From a bacterium UBP8_UBA817 (GTDB taxonomy: Bacteria > Margulisbacteria > Marinamargulisbacteria > CAMDBA01): DNA of 64,000 nucleotides. The notes under the pieces are model-generated. The model did not search any database. It was given only the letters and a program-made list of their open reading frames with translations, and was not told the DNA's origin. Both the position numbers and the translations under genes were made by a program. The stretch lies in the NCBI GenBank assembly GCA_945888995.1, contig CAMDBA010000004.1:28909-92908 (forward strand), written 5' to 3'. This document shows positions 45,391 through 54,682 of the stretch, one piece after another (the stretch's first letter is position 1; every line of letters starts with the position of its first letter).

Positions 45391-46179
45391 TTATGCGAAC
45401 TCGGCTGGAAGCGCGATGTTAAAAAATTGACAAGCAGTACGGGTGGTTGCTTCGATCACGGTTTCTATCGGGAGTGATTTGATCTCGGCAATGCGGTCGG
45501 CCATTTCTCGTACAAAAGCCGGCTGATTTTCAGCGCCTTTGTGCCGGGTCGGTGTCAGGTACGGAGAATCGGTTTCGATCATGATGCGGTCGAGGGGCAA
45601 GTCTTTTAACGCATCGAGGGTTGCGCTTTTTTGGGAATAGGTAATGGTGCCGGTGAACGAAAAATAGGTGTTTTCATTGGCCACATCCTCGATAAAGTCC
45701 TGTCCCGACGAGAAACAATGGATGACTTTTGTGACGTCGGAAAATTCTTTGAGGATGGCGCGCATATCGGTGTCGGATTCCCGATTGTGAATAATAACGG
45801 GTAAATTGTGCTGCCGAGCGAGTTCTAGCTGGTGGCAGAACATGCGGATTTGCTCTTCCCGGGTGTCGGCGGTGTGGTAGTAATCCAGTCCGATTTCACC
45901 GATGGCGCGAAACGAATGCTGCGTTAGAAGCGCTTCGAGTTCGCTGATTCGGCTTAGTTCTTTGACTTCACATGGGTGAATGCCTGCGGTGGGAATCAGC
46001 TGCGGGTATTGCCGGGACATCTCCCAGGATGTTTGGGTACTGGCAATACCCAGGGCGACATTAACCATATAGCAGACATTGTTTTGGCGTGCCTGATCGA
46101 GCAATTCATCCAGCGGCTGCTTGCATAAATAGAGATGGGCGTGGGTATCAATTACCGGCAGAAGTGTGGAGGTGGTCAT
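45391..46179 (-). CDS. tatD: TatD-family metal-dependent hydrolase
   Basis: A 262-aa TIM-barrel metalloenzyme of the TatD DNase family. Metal ligands are in VIDTHAHLYL (Asp11, His13, His15), GEIGLDYYH, IIHNRESDTD, KVIHCFSSG and ETDSPYLTPTRHKG, all at usual spacing. Members act as 3'-5' exonucleases or deoxyribonucleases and in D-aminoacyl hydrolysis; the cellular role here is unspecified. The ATG at 46179 lies 32 bases inside rsmI; no other start codon precedes the first metal ligand, so the long overlap is real. Confidence 0.92.
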   Translation of the reverse strand: MTTSTLLPVIDTHAHLYLCKQPLDELLDQARQNNVCYMVNVALGIASTQTSWEMSRQYPQLIPTAGIHPCEVKELSRISELEALLTQHSFRAIGEIGLDYYHTADTREEQIRMFCHQLELARQHNLPVIIHNRESDTDMRAILKEFSDVTKVIHCFSSGQDFIEDVANENTYFSFTGTITYSQKSATLDALKDLPLDRIMIETDSPYLTPTRHKGAENQPAFVREMADRIAEIKSLPIETVIEATTRTACQFFNIALPAEFA

Positions 46180-46978
46180 AAATAGTATTCCTTGCTAAGT
46201 CTAGGTATCGGGTGGAGACGGCCATAATTTGTTGGGACGTTAATCCCAATTCTCGGAGCTCGGACACAACTGTTTCGGCTTGATAAGGCGGTGTCGGCTC
46301 TACGGTGAACATCATGCACCATTCTCCTTTTAGTCTATCCGAATGTTGTACCAAATCGGTATGAATTTCGTCAAGGCTTCCGCTCATAATCAATTCAAAT
46401 TTTTTGGTGAGCTCTTTTCCAAGAGATATCGTCATGACGGGTGTTGTTTCTTTGAGCCAGGCGAGGGTGTCCATCAGACGTTTTGCTGTTTCGAAGAATA
46501 CGATTGGGACGTTGTTTGTGCCGGCAGAGCGGATGAGCGCTGTTGCTTGCTGATTTTTTTTAGGAAAAAAGCCGCCGAAAATAAATTGATTGGCCAGAAT
46601 TCCAGAGACAGAGATAAAGGTGGCCAGGCTGCATGGCCCCGGAATCGGGATGATATCGAGACCTTCGGCCCTGACTTTTTGAACGAGAATGGCGCCGGGA
46701 TCTGCGATATTCGGTGTGCCTGCGTCACTGACGACTGCGACATCGACGCCGGTATTGAGTGTGTCGATAATCCGCTTCGTTCGGGCAAATTCATTGTATT
46801 TTTGAAGGCTGATGAGGGGGGTTCTGATCTGGAAATGGGCCAATAAAGATTGGGTGACACGGGTGTCTTCTGCTGCGATTAGCCCCACATGCCCTAAGGT
46901 ATCGGCCAGCCGGGTGCTGCTATCATCCATATTTCCGATGGGTGTTGCGCAAATATACAGCTTGCCTGGGACAGTCAT
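46148..46978 (-). CDS. rsmI: 16S rRNA (cytidine-1402-2'-O)-methyltransferase
   Basis: A 276-aa RsmI of the tetrapyrrole-methylase fold. It methylates the ribose of C1402 in 16S rRNA. The family signatures LYICATPIGNMDDSSTRL, IAAEDTRVTQSLL, VAVVSDAGTPNIADPGAILV and IPIPGPCSLATFISVSG are all present, with FIFGGFFPKK following. Its start overlaps the bactofilin stop (ATGA). Length and motifs are complete. Confidence 0.95.
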   Translation of the reverse strand: MTVPGKLYICATPIGNMDDSSTRLADTLGHVGLIAAEDTRVTQSLLAHFQIRTPLISLQKYNEFARTKRIIDTLNTGVDVAVVSDAGTPNIADPGAILVQKVRAEGLDIIPIPGPCSLATFISVSGILANQFIFGGFFPKKNQQATALIRSAGTNNVPIVFFETAKRLMDTLAWLKETTPVMTISLGKELTKKFELIMSGSLDEIHTDLVQHSDRLKGEWCMMFTVEPTPPYQAETVVSELRELGLTSQQIMAVSTRYLDLARNTIYDHLHTSAGN

Positions 46979-47373
46979 TCGGCTGTTTTCTGAATCGGCA
47001 GGCTTTTGGGCCCAAAGCCGGTCATATTGACTTCACCTTCATAGACGGCGCCAGGTTCAATGACAAGACTATCGCCATTGACTTTGCCGGTGACTCGGCC
47101 TGTTTTGAGGATTTCGAGACCGTTGGTGACGTTGATCTCGCCCAGTACTTGGCCGGATACAAAGACCCGTTTGGCAGTGATGGTCGCGGCAATGCGGCCG
47201 TTTTCGCCGACGTGAACATCGCCTTTTGCGATAATTTCGCCTTCTACACGCCCTTCGATTCTGATCGATTGTGCAACGCGTAGAGTGCCGACGATTTCGG
47301 TGTCTTTTCCGATTAATGTGGATAAAAGAGAGGGGTTTTGGGGGGTGCTTTTATGGTTGAATGGCCAGCTCAT
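46975..47373 (-). CDS. Bactofilin (polymer-forming cytoskeletal protein)
   Basis: A 132-aa bactofilin. A short unstructured N-terminal tail (about 1-18) precedes the beta-helical core, built from short hydrophobic rungs such as TLRVAQSIRIEGRVEGEIIAKG, VHVGENGRIAATITAKRVFVSG and EINVTNGLEILKTGRVTGKV. Bactofilins polymerise without nucleotide and organise cell-wall enzymes in several diderm lineages. The gene directly follows an M23 endopeptidase gene with 15 bases between; bactofilin/M23 pairs control cell shape in other bacteria (for example CcmA with Csd1 in Helicobacter), so a shape function is likely. Confidence 0.94.
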   Translation of the reverse strand: MSWPFNHKSTPQNPSLLSTLIGKDTEIVGTLRVAQSIRIEGRVEGEIIAKGDVHVGENGRIAATITAKRVFVSGQVLGEINVTNGLEILKTGRVTGKVNGDSLVIEPGAVYEGEVNMTGFGPKSLPIQKTAE

Positions 47374-47388
47374 CGCGTGCTCCTTAGG

Positions 47389-48348
47389 TTATTGCCAGAA
47401 TTGGTTTTTTGCAGTGAGTACGGTCGCGCCGAGAAACGGACGTGGCTCAACGGCTTGGCCCCACCGTTGGACTTCATAATGAAGATGCGGTCCTGTCGAG
47501 AGTCCCGTGGATCCGACTAGCGCGATCGATTGGCCTTTTTTGATGAAGTCGCCCTGATGGACATTGATTTTGGATAGATGGCCGTAGAGTGTTTTATATC
47601 CATACCCATGATCAATGACGACACAGAGCCCGTATCCGGCTTTCCATCCGGTAAATCTAACGGTGCCTTGTGCGCCGGAGTGGGCCTCTGCTCCGATATA
47701 AGCGGCGATATCAACGCCTTTATGCAGCTGATACCGACCGGTAATGGGGTGATAGCGGTATCCGTATTCCGAATCGATAACGCCCCGGACCGGCCAGATG
47801 GACGGCGTTGCCGCATATCGGCTGGTCACAGGCTGGATGCTGTGCCTGAACCGTTCTAAAGACGCTTTTGCGGATGCGATTTTTTCTCTTAGAAGGGCGA
47901 TTTTTTGGGTGGTGATGTCGGTGGGTGTCGGAATCAGAGAGGTGTTGTCGGTAATCGGTGCAAAAAATGAGGCGGAAGGTGTTTGTTTTTTAGAGATAGA
48001 TTTGGGCAGTTTGGCTGGGGGCATTCCGAGACTTTGGCGGACTTCTGATTCCTGACGAATGAGGGTTTCCAGTTCGATCTGGAGATCGTCCATATCGGAT
48101 TTCATGGTGTTAAATTTTTTGTCTTGTGTATCCGATTTATATTGCAGTGTCGTGTATTCGCCCAATGAAAATGTTTTATTCATCGTCAGGTAGATCACCC
48201 CAAGCAAAACGGTCAGGATACAGAGCCCTATGGCTATGCCGGGCTTAATCAGATGAGCCGGAATGCGAAAGGCCATTGTCCCTTTGCCATTCGGCGGGAC
48301 CACCATAAAGGATAAATATGATTTGGCGTGAGAGGTTCTTTTTTTCAT
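47389..48348 (-). CDS. M23-family metallopeptidase, membrane-anchored
   Basis: A 319-aa protein with a single N-terminal membrane helix (about residues 33-54), a coiled-coil region (about 70-105 and 145-170) and a C-terminal LytM/M23 domain. Zinc ligands are His209 and Asp213 in LHKGVDIAA and His290 in GPHLHYE; His257 in YGHLSK completes the active site. It is predicted to cleave peptidoglycan cross-links in the periplasm. The adjacent bactofilin gene suggests that the filament positions this enzyme. The gene begins 12 bases after tRNA-Pro, so they may share a transcript. Confidence 0.92.
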   Translation of the reverse strand: MKKRTSHAKSYLSFMVVPPNGKGTMAFRIPAHLIKPGIAIGLCILTVLLGVIYLTMNKTFSLGEYTTLQYKSDTQDKKFNTMKSDMDDLQIELETLIRQESEVRQSLGMPPAKLPKSISKKQTPSASFFAPITDNTSLIPTPTDITTQKIALLREKIASAKASLERFRHSIQPVTSRYAATPSIWPVRGVIDSEYGYRYHPITGRYQLHKGVDIAAYIGAEAHSGAQGTVRFTGWKAGYGLCVVIDHGYGYKTLYGHLSKINVHQGDFIKKGQSIALVGSTGLSTGPHLHYEVQRWGQAVEPRPFLGATVLTAKNQFWQ

Positions 48349-48360
48349 AACACTTTAAAA

Positions 48361-48437
48361 TGGTCGGGGCGACTGGATTTGAACCAGCGACCACTAGCAC
48401 CCCATGCTAGTGCGCTACCAGGCTGCGCTACGCCCCG
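48361..48437 (-). tRNA. tRNA-Pro (GGG)
   Basis: A 77-nt minus-strand cloverleaf with a perfect seven-base-pair acceptor stem (CGGGGCG/CGCCCCG), D-arm GTAGCGCAGCCTGGTAGCGC, anticodon stem CTAGC/GCTAG around loop ATGGGGT (anticodon GGG), T-arm GCTGG TTCAAAT CCAGT and encoded CCA. A TATAGT lies upstream on the minus strand, with a nearby TTGACA at a non-standard spacing, so the promoter is not assigned. Confidence 0.95.
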
Positions 48438-48616
48438 TTTCACGCTGAAAACGTGGTTACTATAGCATGGGGGGTGTCAAAAAGCCAGATTTCGGATAAC
48501 GGCGACACTAGTTACCCCTAATGACCTGTGAGATAATGGGGATTATTTTTAAGATCCAAGATCCTTATAAATGGACGCTGTGCCCAAAGCAGCGGGCATT
48601 AGAAAGCAGGTTAGGT

Positions 48617-49510
48617 ATGAAGCTCAGCATTGTGATCGGCACGTATAACCAACGGGATATTTTAAAAAAAGCATTGCTCTCGTATGACGAGCAGACTTGT
48701 GATCCGTCAGGGTTTGAAGTAGTCGTAGTGGACTCGTCTTCAACGGACGGTTCGGCACAAATGGCCGAGTCACTGACGCCCTCCTATTTATTACGCTATA
48801 TCGTTCAGCAAAACAAAGGAAAAGCCCAGGCCCGTAACCGAGGGGTGGAAGAAGCGACCGGAAAAATTATCTTGATCACGGATGCGGATATGATCGCCGA
48901 TCCGGGATTAGTGACTGCACATATTAAGGCGCATGACGAAATTGGAAGGCCGACATGCTTTGAAGGGTTGGCCTATAACATGGCCACCTTAAATTGGCCG
49001 CCGGATTTGGAGGGATTGAGCCCTCAGGTCGGCCATGATTATCCGAACGGCAAAAAGCTGGGCTGGTATTATTTTTTGACCGGCAATATCTCATTTCCAC
49101 GTCGCTTATTTGTTGAATTCAGGGGGTTTGATACCCTTTTTCAGGGATACGGCTGGGAAGATCTGGAACTCGGATACCGGTTTTATAAATCGGGTGTTCC
49201 GCTTATTTATCTCAAAACGGCGATTAATTATCATTATCATGTGATCGGGGCGGTCGATGATATCGAGCGTAACACCGATAAAGGCCGTTCAGCCCGGTTA
49301 TTTATGGCGAAGCATCCGGAAGTGGCGACTTTTGTGGGGAGCCATCCATTGTCCAAGTGGGCGTATCGCACATTTCCGAGAGACGGACGTCTGTATCGCC
49401 TGATGTCCCAATTTTGCTATCAGTCAACCGGTGTTCGTCAACGGCTGGGAGTATGGTTTCTTAAAGAGCATCATTATTGGGAAGGCCTGTTGGCTGATCC
49501 TTCGAAATAA
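48617..49510 (+). CDS. Family 2 glycosyltransferase with galactosyltransferase-like C-terminal motif
   Basis: A 297-aa GT2 enzyme. It opens with MKLSIVIGTYNQRDILKKAL, has VVVDSSSTDGS for nucleotide binding, and the metal-binding DADMIADPG. The later LTGNISFPRRLFVEFRGFD with GWEDLELGYRFYKSG matches the Glyco_transf_7C region in which the W-E-D motif takes part in catalysis. The start at 48617 is preferred to codons upstream because family similarity begins exactly there. It is a single gene, divergent from tRNA-Pro and convergent with the 1523-aa gene; the glycan it builds is unknown. Confidence 0.87.
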   Translation: MKLSIVIGTYNQRDILKKALLSYDEQTCDPSGFEVVVVDSSSTDGSAQMAESLTPSYLLRYIVQQNKGKAQARNRGVEEATGKIILITDADMIADPGLVTAHIKAHDEIGRPTCFEGLAYNMATLNWPPDLEGLSPQVGHDYPNGKKLGWYYFLTGNISFPRRLFVEFRGFDTLFQGYGWEDLELGYRFYKSGVPLIYLKTAINYHYHVIGAVDDIERNTDKGRSARLFMAKHPEVATFVGSHPLSKWAYRTFPRDGRLYRLMSQFCYQSTGVRQRLGVWFLKEHHYWEGLLADPSK

Positions 49511-49529
49511 CGGTTCGCATGCATTTTCG

Positions 49530-49557
49530 GCCTCTTTAAAACTTTGTTTTTGGAGGC
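49530..49557. terminator. Hairpin between convergent genes
   Basis: GCCTC (49530-49534) pairs with GAGGC (49553-49557), and inside it AAAAC with GTTTT (49538-49542/49546-49550). It lies between the glycosyltransferase stop and the stop codon of the minus-strand 1523-aa gene. The tails are only weakly T-rich. Confidence 0.4.
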
Positions 49558-52500
49558 TTATCCCATTATTTTTCGGCGAAAGACACTGGCATTCGGGGGG
49601 CAGCGAAGCGTTTTGAGTGTCCATACGGTTTCTTTTCGAACGGCTTCGGGGATGTTTTCTGTGGTGAGGGTGGCAACTTTTGCTTCTAGTTTCGGTAAAA
49701 TTGCGGCGCAAAATCGTCGAGCTGATACCGTGTCCGGATTGTGGTGATAGAGTTTGCGAATGGTGCGAAGAAGTAAGGCGATATCGCTTGGTTTTTGGGC
49801 CGTGAGTTTGTCTACCTCTTGAATGAGCAGCTCAGGTAGGGTGGTGGTTATCATATTTGATTTAGCCGCAGGGTTGCGTTCTAGAAGATATTGCAAAATT
49901 TTGAGGATGATTTCTCGGTCGGCGGGAGTCAGGAGATGGCCGGCTGCTTCAAGAATGGGGATTATTTCGGCCTTTTGCTCGGGAGGTAGAAAGGACTCAT
50001 TATGGAGTGCCCACATGGTTTGGAGGATAAGGCTTCGGACGGTCGGATGGGTTGTGGTGGCGATGATACGGTGTAGGGTCGATATGTAACCGGGGGTTGT
50101 GAATAGCTTTTTGCCTTCCGTATCTCGGCTCATATGAGCCATATATCGTGCAATAGGTAGCTCGCTGGACTCTGACGCCATGAATGATGGGTCCGAAATA
50201 ATCCTCATTTTTCCTTGCATGGTGCGCGAATCCCACCATGCTTTATTTCCTGAAGCGGTACTGGTCAGAAGCGTCAGGATGCGAAATACCTCCGGTGTAA
50301 AGGCAAGTTTGGATAAGCATTTCTGGATTTCAGATGATAGATATAGTTTTTGTGCGGCTTCATTGTTTTCCAGCAAGGTGAAAAATAAGGGTAGGCTTTC
50401 TGCAGAAAGACCGGGTTGGCTTAATAGCGTGGCCATGACCGTGGCTGTCGTGGCAGTCGAGAGTAGTGGTTTTCCGGTAGGATGGCTCAGGAGCCTTTGC
50501 ATTATAGTGATAACTTCCAGATAATGGGTGTTTTCTGTTGCTTTTGCTGTCAGATCGGCCAGAAATGTTGCCGCTTCGCGTTGGATATGGGTTGCGATCA
50601 GCGTGCTTAGGGCGGTACGGACTTCAGGGGTGTTTATATTTTTCCAGATAGTGACGAGCATGTGTGGGATCGCTCGGCCTGAAAATCCGGTAGGGAACTT
50701 TGAGAGTGTCAGAATTAATTGGTGTCGGACAGACTCTGTTGCTAAAGCGGTTCCCATTGTTAAGAGGGCGTTGATAATTGAGGGAAGCCCTGAGCTCGGA
50801 ATTTTGTGGGTCTCCGGTAAAAATAAGTGGATAAATCTTAATACGATGAGGGTATTTTTGTCAGCCTGAGACAGCTCTGTTTCATCGGCCGGGCTATCTT
50901 GTTTCTTTGTGCCGGTGCTGTGGGCAAGGCCGCCAGCCCATTTTATAAGGATTTCAAGGGTGTCGGGTGTTTTTAGATCTGCCGATGGAGGTTCGCCGTA
51001 TTTGGCGAGTATCAGGCGCGCCTCCATGAGTTGAACGGCCGAGTCACTGCCACTAAAGAAATTTCCGATTTGGAGCAGGAGGTCACGCAATACCTTCGCA
51101 TGTGTTTGGATCAGAGAGTGTGGATCCGGTGGCATATCTTGAGAATAGGCACTTTCCGGATACGGCACTATGGCGTCTTGCGCATTTAACAAGGCGTTTA
51201 TGACGTTTAAATAGGCTCTCTGCGTCGCGGATTCAGGTGGGCCGGCATTGAATAGCCCGATCACCATGGCTTGCATACGCCGGTCATAAAAATCTGACCG
51301 TGAAGGGGTGGGGATGCCGGTGGTTATTTTGCTGAGGATAACGATCATTCGCTTTTTGTGTGCTGCTGATTCAAGCCTTTGGCCTAATTGTAGTATCACG
51401 GCTTTGAAGTCCGGGTTGCTGCAGAGGATTTGGCCGGCGGGGAGGGTTATGATCGCGTCTAAGTAAGATAGGTTGAGATCCATGTCTTTTTCGGTGTCGA
51501 CTTTCGCCGCAATGTCGGAGAGGATTTCGAAGGGCCATAACCTGAGGTTTTGAGTGATCAGCGTGTGAATGACCATTCGGATATCGGACGATGCCGTCGT
51601 GTGATAAATGGTCGCGATCATATGGCTCACACTGGTATCTAAAAATATAAAACGGTCGGATTTGACGTTGTTTAGGATAGCGGATATGGCTGAAATGACT
51701 TCCGCTCGTATTTCTTCTGAGGCGCTATTTAGTCCTGCTTCCACGATCATGTCCCGGACCTCGGCTGTCAGAACCAGATTTTCCCAGTCTGCGACAGTGG
51801 CCATCATTTTCATCATCATTCGAATCGATTCCAATTTTACGTGTGGATCCAGGGACGCCTTTGCGAAGCTCAGAATCAGGTCTCGTGCAGGTAGCGTCGC
51901 GAAGTAGGGTGGGTCTTTTTTGTCCATTTTCCATTTTTTCATGATGCCCAGTATCAAGAGTTTGCTCTTGTCCGTTGCCGCTTTATTGCCGAATTTGATC
52001 ATCATATCCCGAATAACGTCGGTCTCGAATATTCGTTGTTCATGAGGTAGCCCGATCATGAAGAGGTCGATGAGTCCCATGACGGCCTCTCGGACCGTGT
52101 CGCTTTGTGCTTCTTTTCCGAATTCGACGATAATATTGTAGATATCGCGATGACAAAAAAGGGCTTTTACTCGGCTATTTTCTTGGACTAATTTAGTCAG
52201 CATGGCGAGCATCCAGATGCGTTCTTTATCGTTTGTGGCATAAATACCGATTTTAATGACCATTTCCCGGATAATTTCCTGAAGGTGGGGTTTGGTTTCC
52301 AGAGTTGCGATCGCGGTTATTTTGCGGATTAACCAGGTCTGGATATACGGGGTTTGTGCACGGTGTGCCAGCGCGACGATCATGCTTTTGACAGAGTAAA
52401 TAAACGGGCTTTTACGGTGCGAATCATTAAATAAAATTTCTTCCAGAATTTTTCGCATGGCCGGATGATGTTCAAATAAGATGAATACTTCTTCAAATTT

Positions 52501-54129
52501 GGCGGGGCTGGACATCGCAGATTTGAGAACCTCGACAATAAAATCATCCGTAGGCTGTCCATGGTCAACGGCCCATTTTATCGCGTTAACATCGCAATAG
52601 GGTAACCGTCGGACCTGGGCAATTAATGCTTCCGCTAATTTTGTTTTTTCTCTCGTTCGTTCAGGAAGAAGAGGGCGTATATCGCTCCAGATATAACCTG
52701 CGATCAATTTTTGAGCCACGCTGCCCGCATCCGCAGCAGCGGTTTCCATTTTCCAGGTTTCTAGATTTTTTTCCAGTCGAGAATAGAGTGTTCGTCCAAG
52801 ACGATCTGCTTCTGCTTTGACGGCGAGTTTTCGGAGTTCTTTTAGGATGTTCCAGTTTTGATTTTTAATTTCGTTTAATCGGCTTTGAATCCGATCCATT
52901 AAATACACGATCGGTCGTACTGCCCGGCACATCACGCTTTCCAGTGGATGTTCATCCAGGCTCATTGAATTGATTAATGTGAACACAATCCATAGATCCG
53001 ATAAGCTCGACCCGCTTCCGGTCCCTGATGCGATCCCGTCGGCGAGCCGTACGCCTAATGTCTTGAGTGACTGGTTGGATACGAGACCTTCGAAATCTAC
53101 GGGTAACGGATGAGTCGGAGGGAATGCGGATTCCATCACCGTATTTAGGACTTCTTCTGCGTTCGGCTGCAATTTTTGCATATAGCCGCCGTTGTCCTCA
53201 TCCGCCTGAAACAACATCGTTTGTAAATTCATCCCTGTTACCATTTTCCATATTCTAAACAACGACAGATTTTCCTGATATAGCGTGTCATTTAGGCCCT
53301 GATCCGTTTTGGCGCTTTCACATATCTGCTTGAATGGCTCGACCCATGCTCGGGCGACTAAGTGGGTCATCGCGCGGATGACCGCATGTCGGACTTGGTG
53401 AAGGGTCTCGATTTCCAGCTCTGCCAGAATAGGTAGCGAAAATGAATCTGTTTTATCTACCAGAATTCCCGGAATTACCGCTCTAATACCCGATGATAAA
53501 TGAATGTGGTTATGGATGCCGATTTTGGACAAGAGATGGTGTTGAATAATCTCTTTTTGAATAACATCCGCTAATTGAGCCTGCTCGGCAGTGTGTATGG
53601 CTTCCTGGAGGCGTTCGCGTGTTCCTTCTATGCAGATGTATTCATTAGTTGGGAATTTAGACAGCGCGATCTCAAAGTCTGGATCAGGCAGGCAGATCAG
53701 CGTTTTGAGAAATTCCCAGATTTCATGTCGCAGAAGCGCCGCTTCATTCTCATCTGAGAGTGTGTGGAGGTGGTCTGTCAGCATGCCCAGATGGGTCGTG
53801 CATACCCCTAGCTCCAGTGGATTCAAAAACGCGAGAAGAGCCCTGAATGTCGTATTGATTGCGAGGATCTGCGCCTCGGCTCCCCATGTGCGAAAGATCT
53901 CAATAGTAGCCCGGAGCGGCTCGCTTTGCGATAGCGGCACATATTTTTCCAGAGGGTCTTTTTTGGGTTGGATATATTGTGCGAACACGGTTTTGGCCAT
54001 TACCGGCGCCATCATTCTGCGCTCCGCCATCAGCTCATCCTGGATATTTTTTAAGCACCGGGCAAGCCCCGCCCTGATCAAAAGTCCGGTAGGCTGCCTC
54101 TCTATTAAAACCGCCATAATCTTGAACAT
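49558..54129 (-). CDS. Large ARM/HEAT-like repeat protein, function unknown
   Basis: A 1523-aa all-helical protein with no signal peptide or clear membrane helix. AGGAGA lies eight bases before the ATG at 54129. In the middle (about 51510-52290) at least six consecutive units of about 43 residues are visible, each following the pattern [IV]-x2-[MI]-I-x2-[FAG]-x2-A-x3-D-x3-R-x6-[IL]-x2-[LM], for example RDMMIKFGNKAATDKSKL and RDMIVEAGLNSASEEIRAE. This is the layout of Armadillo or HEAT solenoids, which act as protein-binding scaffolds. Similar but less regular units extend toward the C-terminus (about 49700-51200). The N-terminal 500 residues are helical without a recognised family; a GSGS-containing segment near residue 373 may be a linker. 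Function is unknown. Confidence 0.78.
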   Translation of the reverse strand: MFKIMAVLIERQPTGLLIRAGLARCLKNIQDELMAERRMMAPVMAKTVFAQYIQPKKDPLEKYVPLSQSEPLRATIEIFRTWGAEAQILAINTTFRALLAFLNPLELGVCTTHLGMLTDHLHTLSDENEAALLRHEIWEFLKTLICLPDPDFEIALSKFPTNEYICIEGTRERLQEAIHTAEQAQLADVIQKEIIQHHLLSKIGIHNHIHLSSGIRAVIPGILVDKTDSFSLPILAELEIETLHQVRHAVIRAMTHLVARAWVEPFKQICESAKTDQGLNDTLYQENLSLFRIWKMVTGMNLQTMLFQADEDNGGYMQKLQPNAEEVLNTVMESAFPPTHPLPVDFEGLVSNQSLKTLGVRLADGIASGTGSGSSLSDLWIVFTLINSMSLDEHPLESVMCRAVRPIVYLMDRIQSRLNEIKNQNWNILKELRKLAVKAEADRLGRTLYSRLEKNLETWKMETAAADAGSVAQKLIAGYIWSDIRPLLPERTREKTKLAEALIAQVRRLPYCDVNAIKWAVDHGQPTDDFIVEVLKSAMSSPAKFEEVFILFEHHPAMRKILEEILFNDSHRKSPFIYSVKSMIVALAHRAQTPYIQTWLIRKITAIATLETKPHLQEIIREMVIKIGIYATNDKERIWMLAMLTKLVQENSRVKALFCHRDIYNIIVEFGKEAQSDTVREAVMGLIDLFMIGLPHEQRIFETDVIRDMMIKFGNKAATDKSKLLILGIMKKWKMDKKDPPYFATLPARDLILSFAKASLDPHVKLESIRMMMKMMATVADWENLVLTAEVRDMIVEAGLNSASEEIRAEVISAISAILNNVKSDRFIFLDTSVSHMIATIYHTTASSDIRMVIHTLITQNLRLWPFEILSDIAAKVDTEKDMDLNLSYLDAIITLPAGQILCSNPDFKAVILQLGQRLESAAHKKRMIVILSKITTGIPTPSRSDFYDRRMQAMVIGLFNAGPPESATQRAYLNVINALLNAQDAIVPYPESAYSQDMPPDPHSLIQTHAKVLRDLLLQIGNFFSGSDSAVQLMEARLILAKYGEPPSADLKTPDTLEILIKWAGGLAHSTGTKKQDSPADETELSQADKNTLIVLRFIHLFLPETHKIPSSGLPSIINALLTMGTALATESVRHQLILTLSKFPTGFSGRAIPHMLVTIWKNINTPEVRTALSTLIATHIQREAATFLADLTAKATENTHYLEVITIMQRLLSHPTGKPLLSTATTATVMATLLSQPGLSAESLPLFFTLLENNEAAQKLYLSSEIQKCLSKLAFTPEVFRILTLLTSTASGNKAWWDSRTMQGKMRIISDPSFMASESSELPIARYMAHMSRDTEGKKLFTTPGYISTLHRIIATTTHPTVRSLILQTMWALHNESFLPPEQKAEIIPILEAAGHLLTPADREIILKILQYLLERNPAAKSNMITTTLPELLIQEVDKLTAQKPSDIALLLRTIRKLYHHNPDTVSARRFCAAILPKLEAKVATLTTENIPEAVRKETVWTLKTLRCPPNASVFRRKIMG

Positions 54130-54298
54130 AATATAGTCTCCTGATAGCAGGGGCTCAAATACACAGTAGGCGTGAACCGGGACGATGGGGGTGCTTTATG
54201 AACTGAAGTGGTATTCTTATTCTGAGCTTTTTATTTTATATTGTAAAGAAGTTTGTTGGGGAGGATATATGTCGTTTTTTTTGATCAAGTACACGCCA

Positions 54299-54610
54299 CC
54301 CTCCTGCGCTAAGCGACAATGCACCCCCCACCTAACCTCCCCCCTTGGTAAGGGCGGAGGGACCCCCAAGTGGCGGATCTTCGGTGGCTTTGGGATCTGA
54401 GAGTGAAGCCTGCCCTTGATAAGGGGAGGTTGGAGGGGTGAATTGAGGGCCGTGAATCAATACACCCCCCACCTAACCTCCCCCCTTGGTAAGGGCGGAG
54501 GGACCCCAAGTGGCGGATCTTCGGTGGCTTTGGGATCTGTGAGTAAAGCCTGCCCTTGATAAGGGGAGGTTGGAGGGGTGAATTGTCGCCTTAGCTTTAG
54601 CGTAGGAGGA
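54299..54610. mobile_element. MITE-like inverted-repeat element, two tandem copies (A and B) with outer arms
   Basis: Copy A spans 54322-54440 and copy B 54463-54580. Each begins CACCCCCCACCTAACCTCC and ends GGGGAGGTTGGAGGGGTG, imperfect terminal inverted repeats of about 35 bp that include CTTGGTAAGGG/CCCTTGATAAGG. The pair is flanked by a further inverted arm: CCTCCTGCGCTAAGCGACAAT on the left (54300-54320) and ATTGTCGCCTTAGC...TAGCGTAGGAGG on the right. No transposase is encoded. Between A and B is a 22-bp spacer that recurs before copy D. Confidence 0.85.
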
Positions 54611-54682
54611 AGGGGGGAATTGAGGGGGTATTGAATGTCTGTCTTTTTGTAAATATTACTTAATTAAAGGAGACCCGATCTA

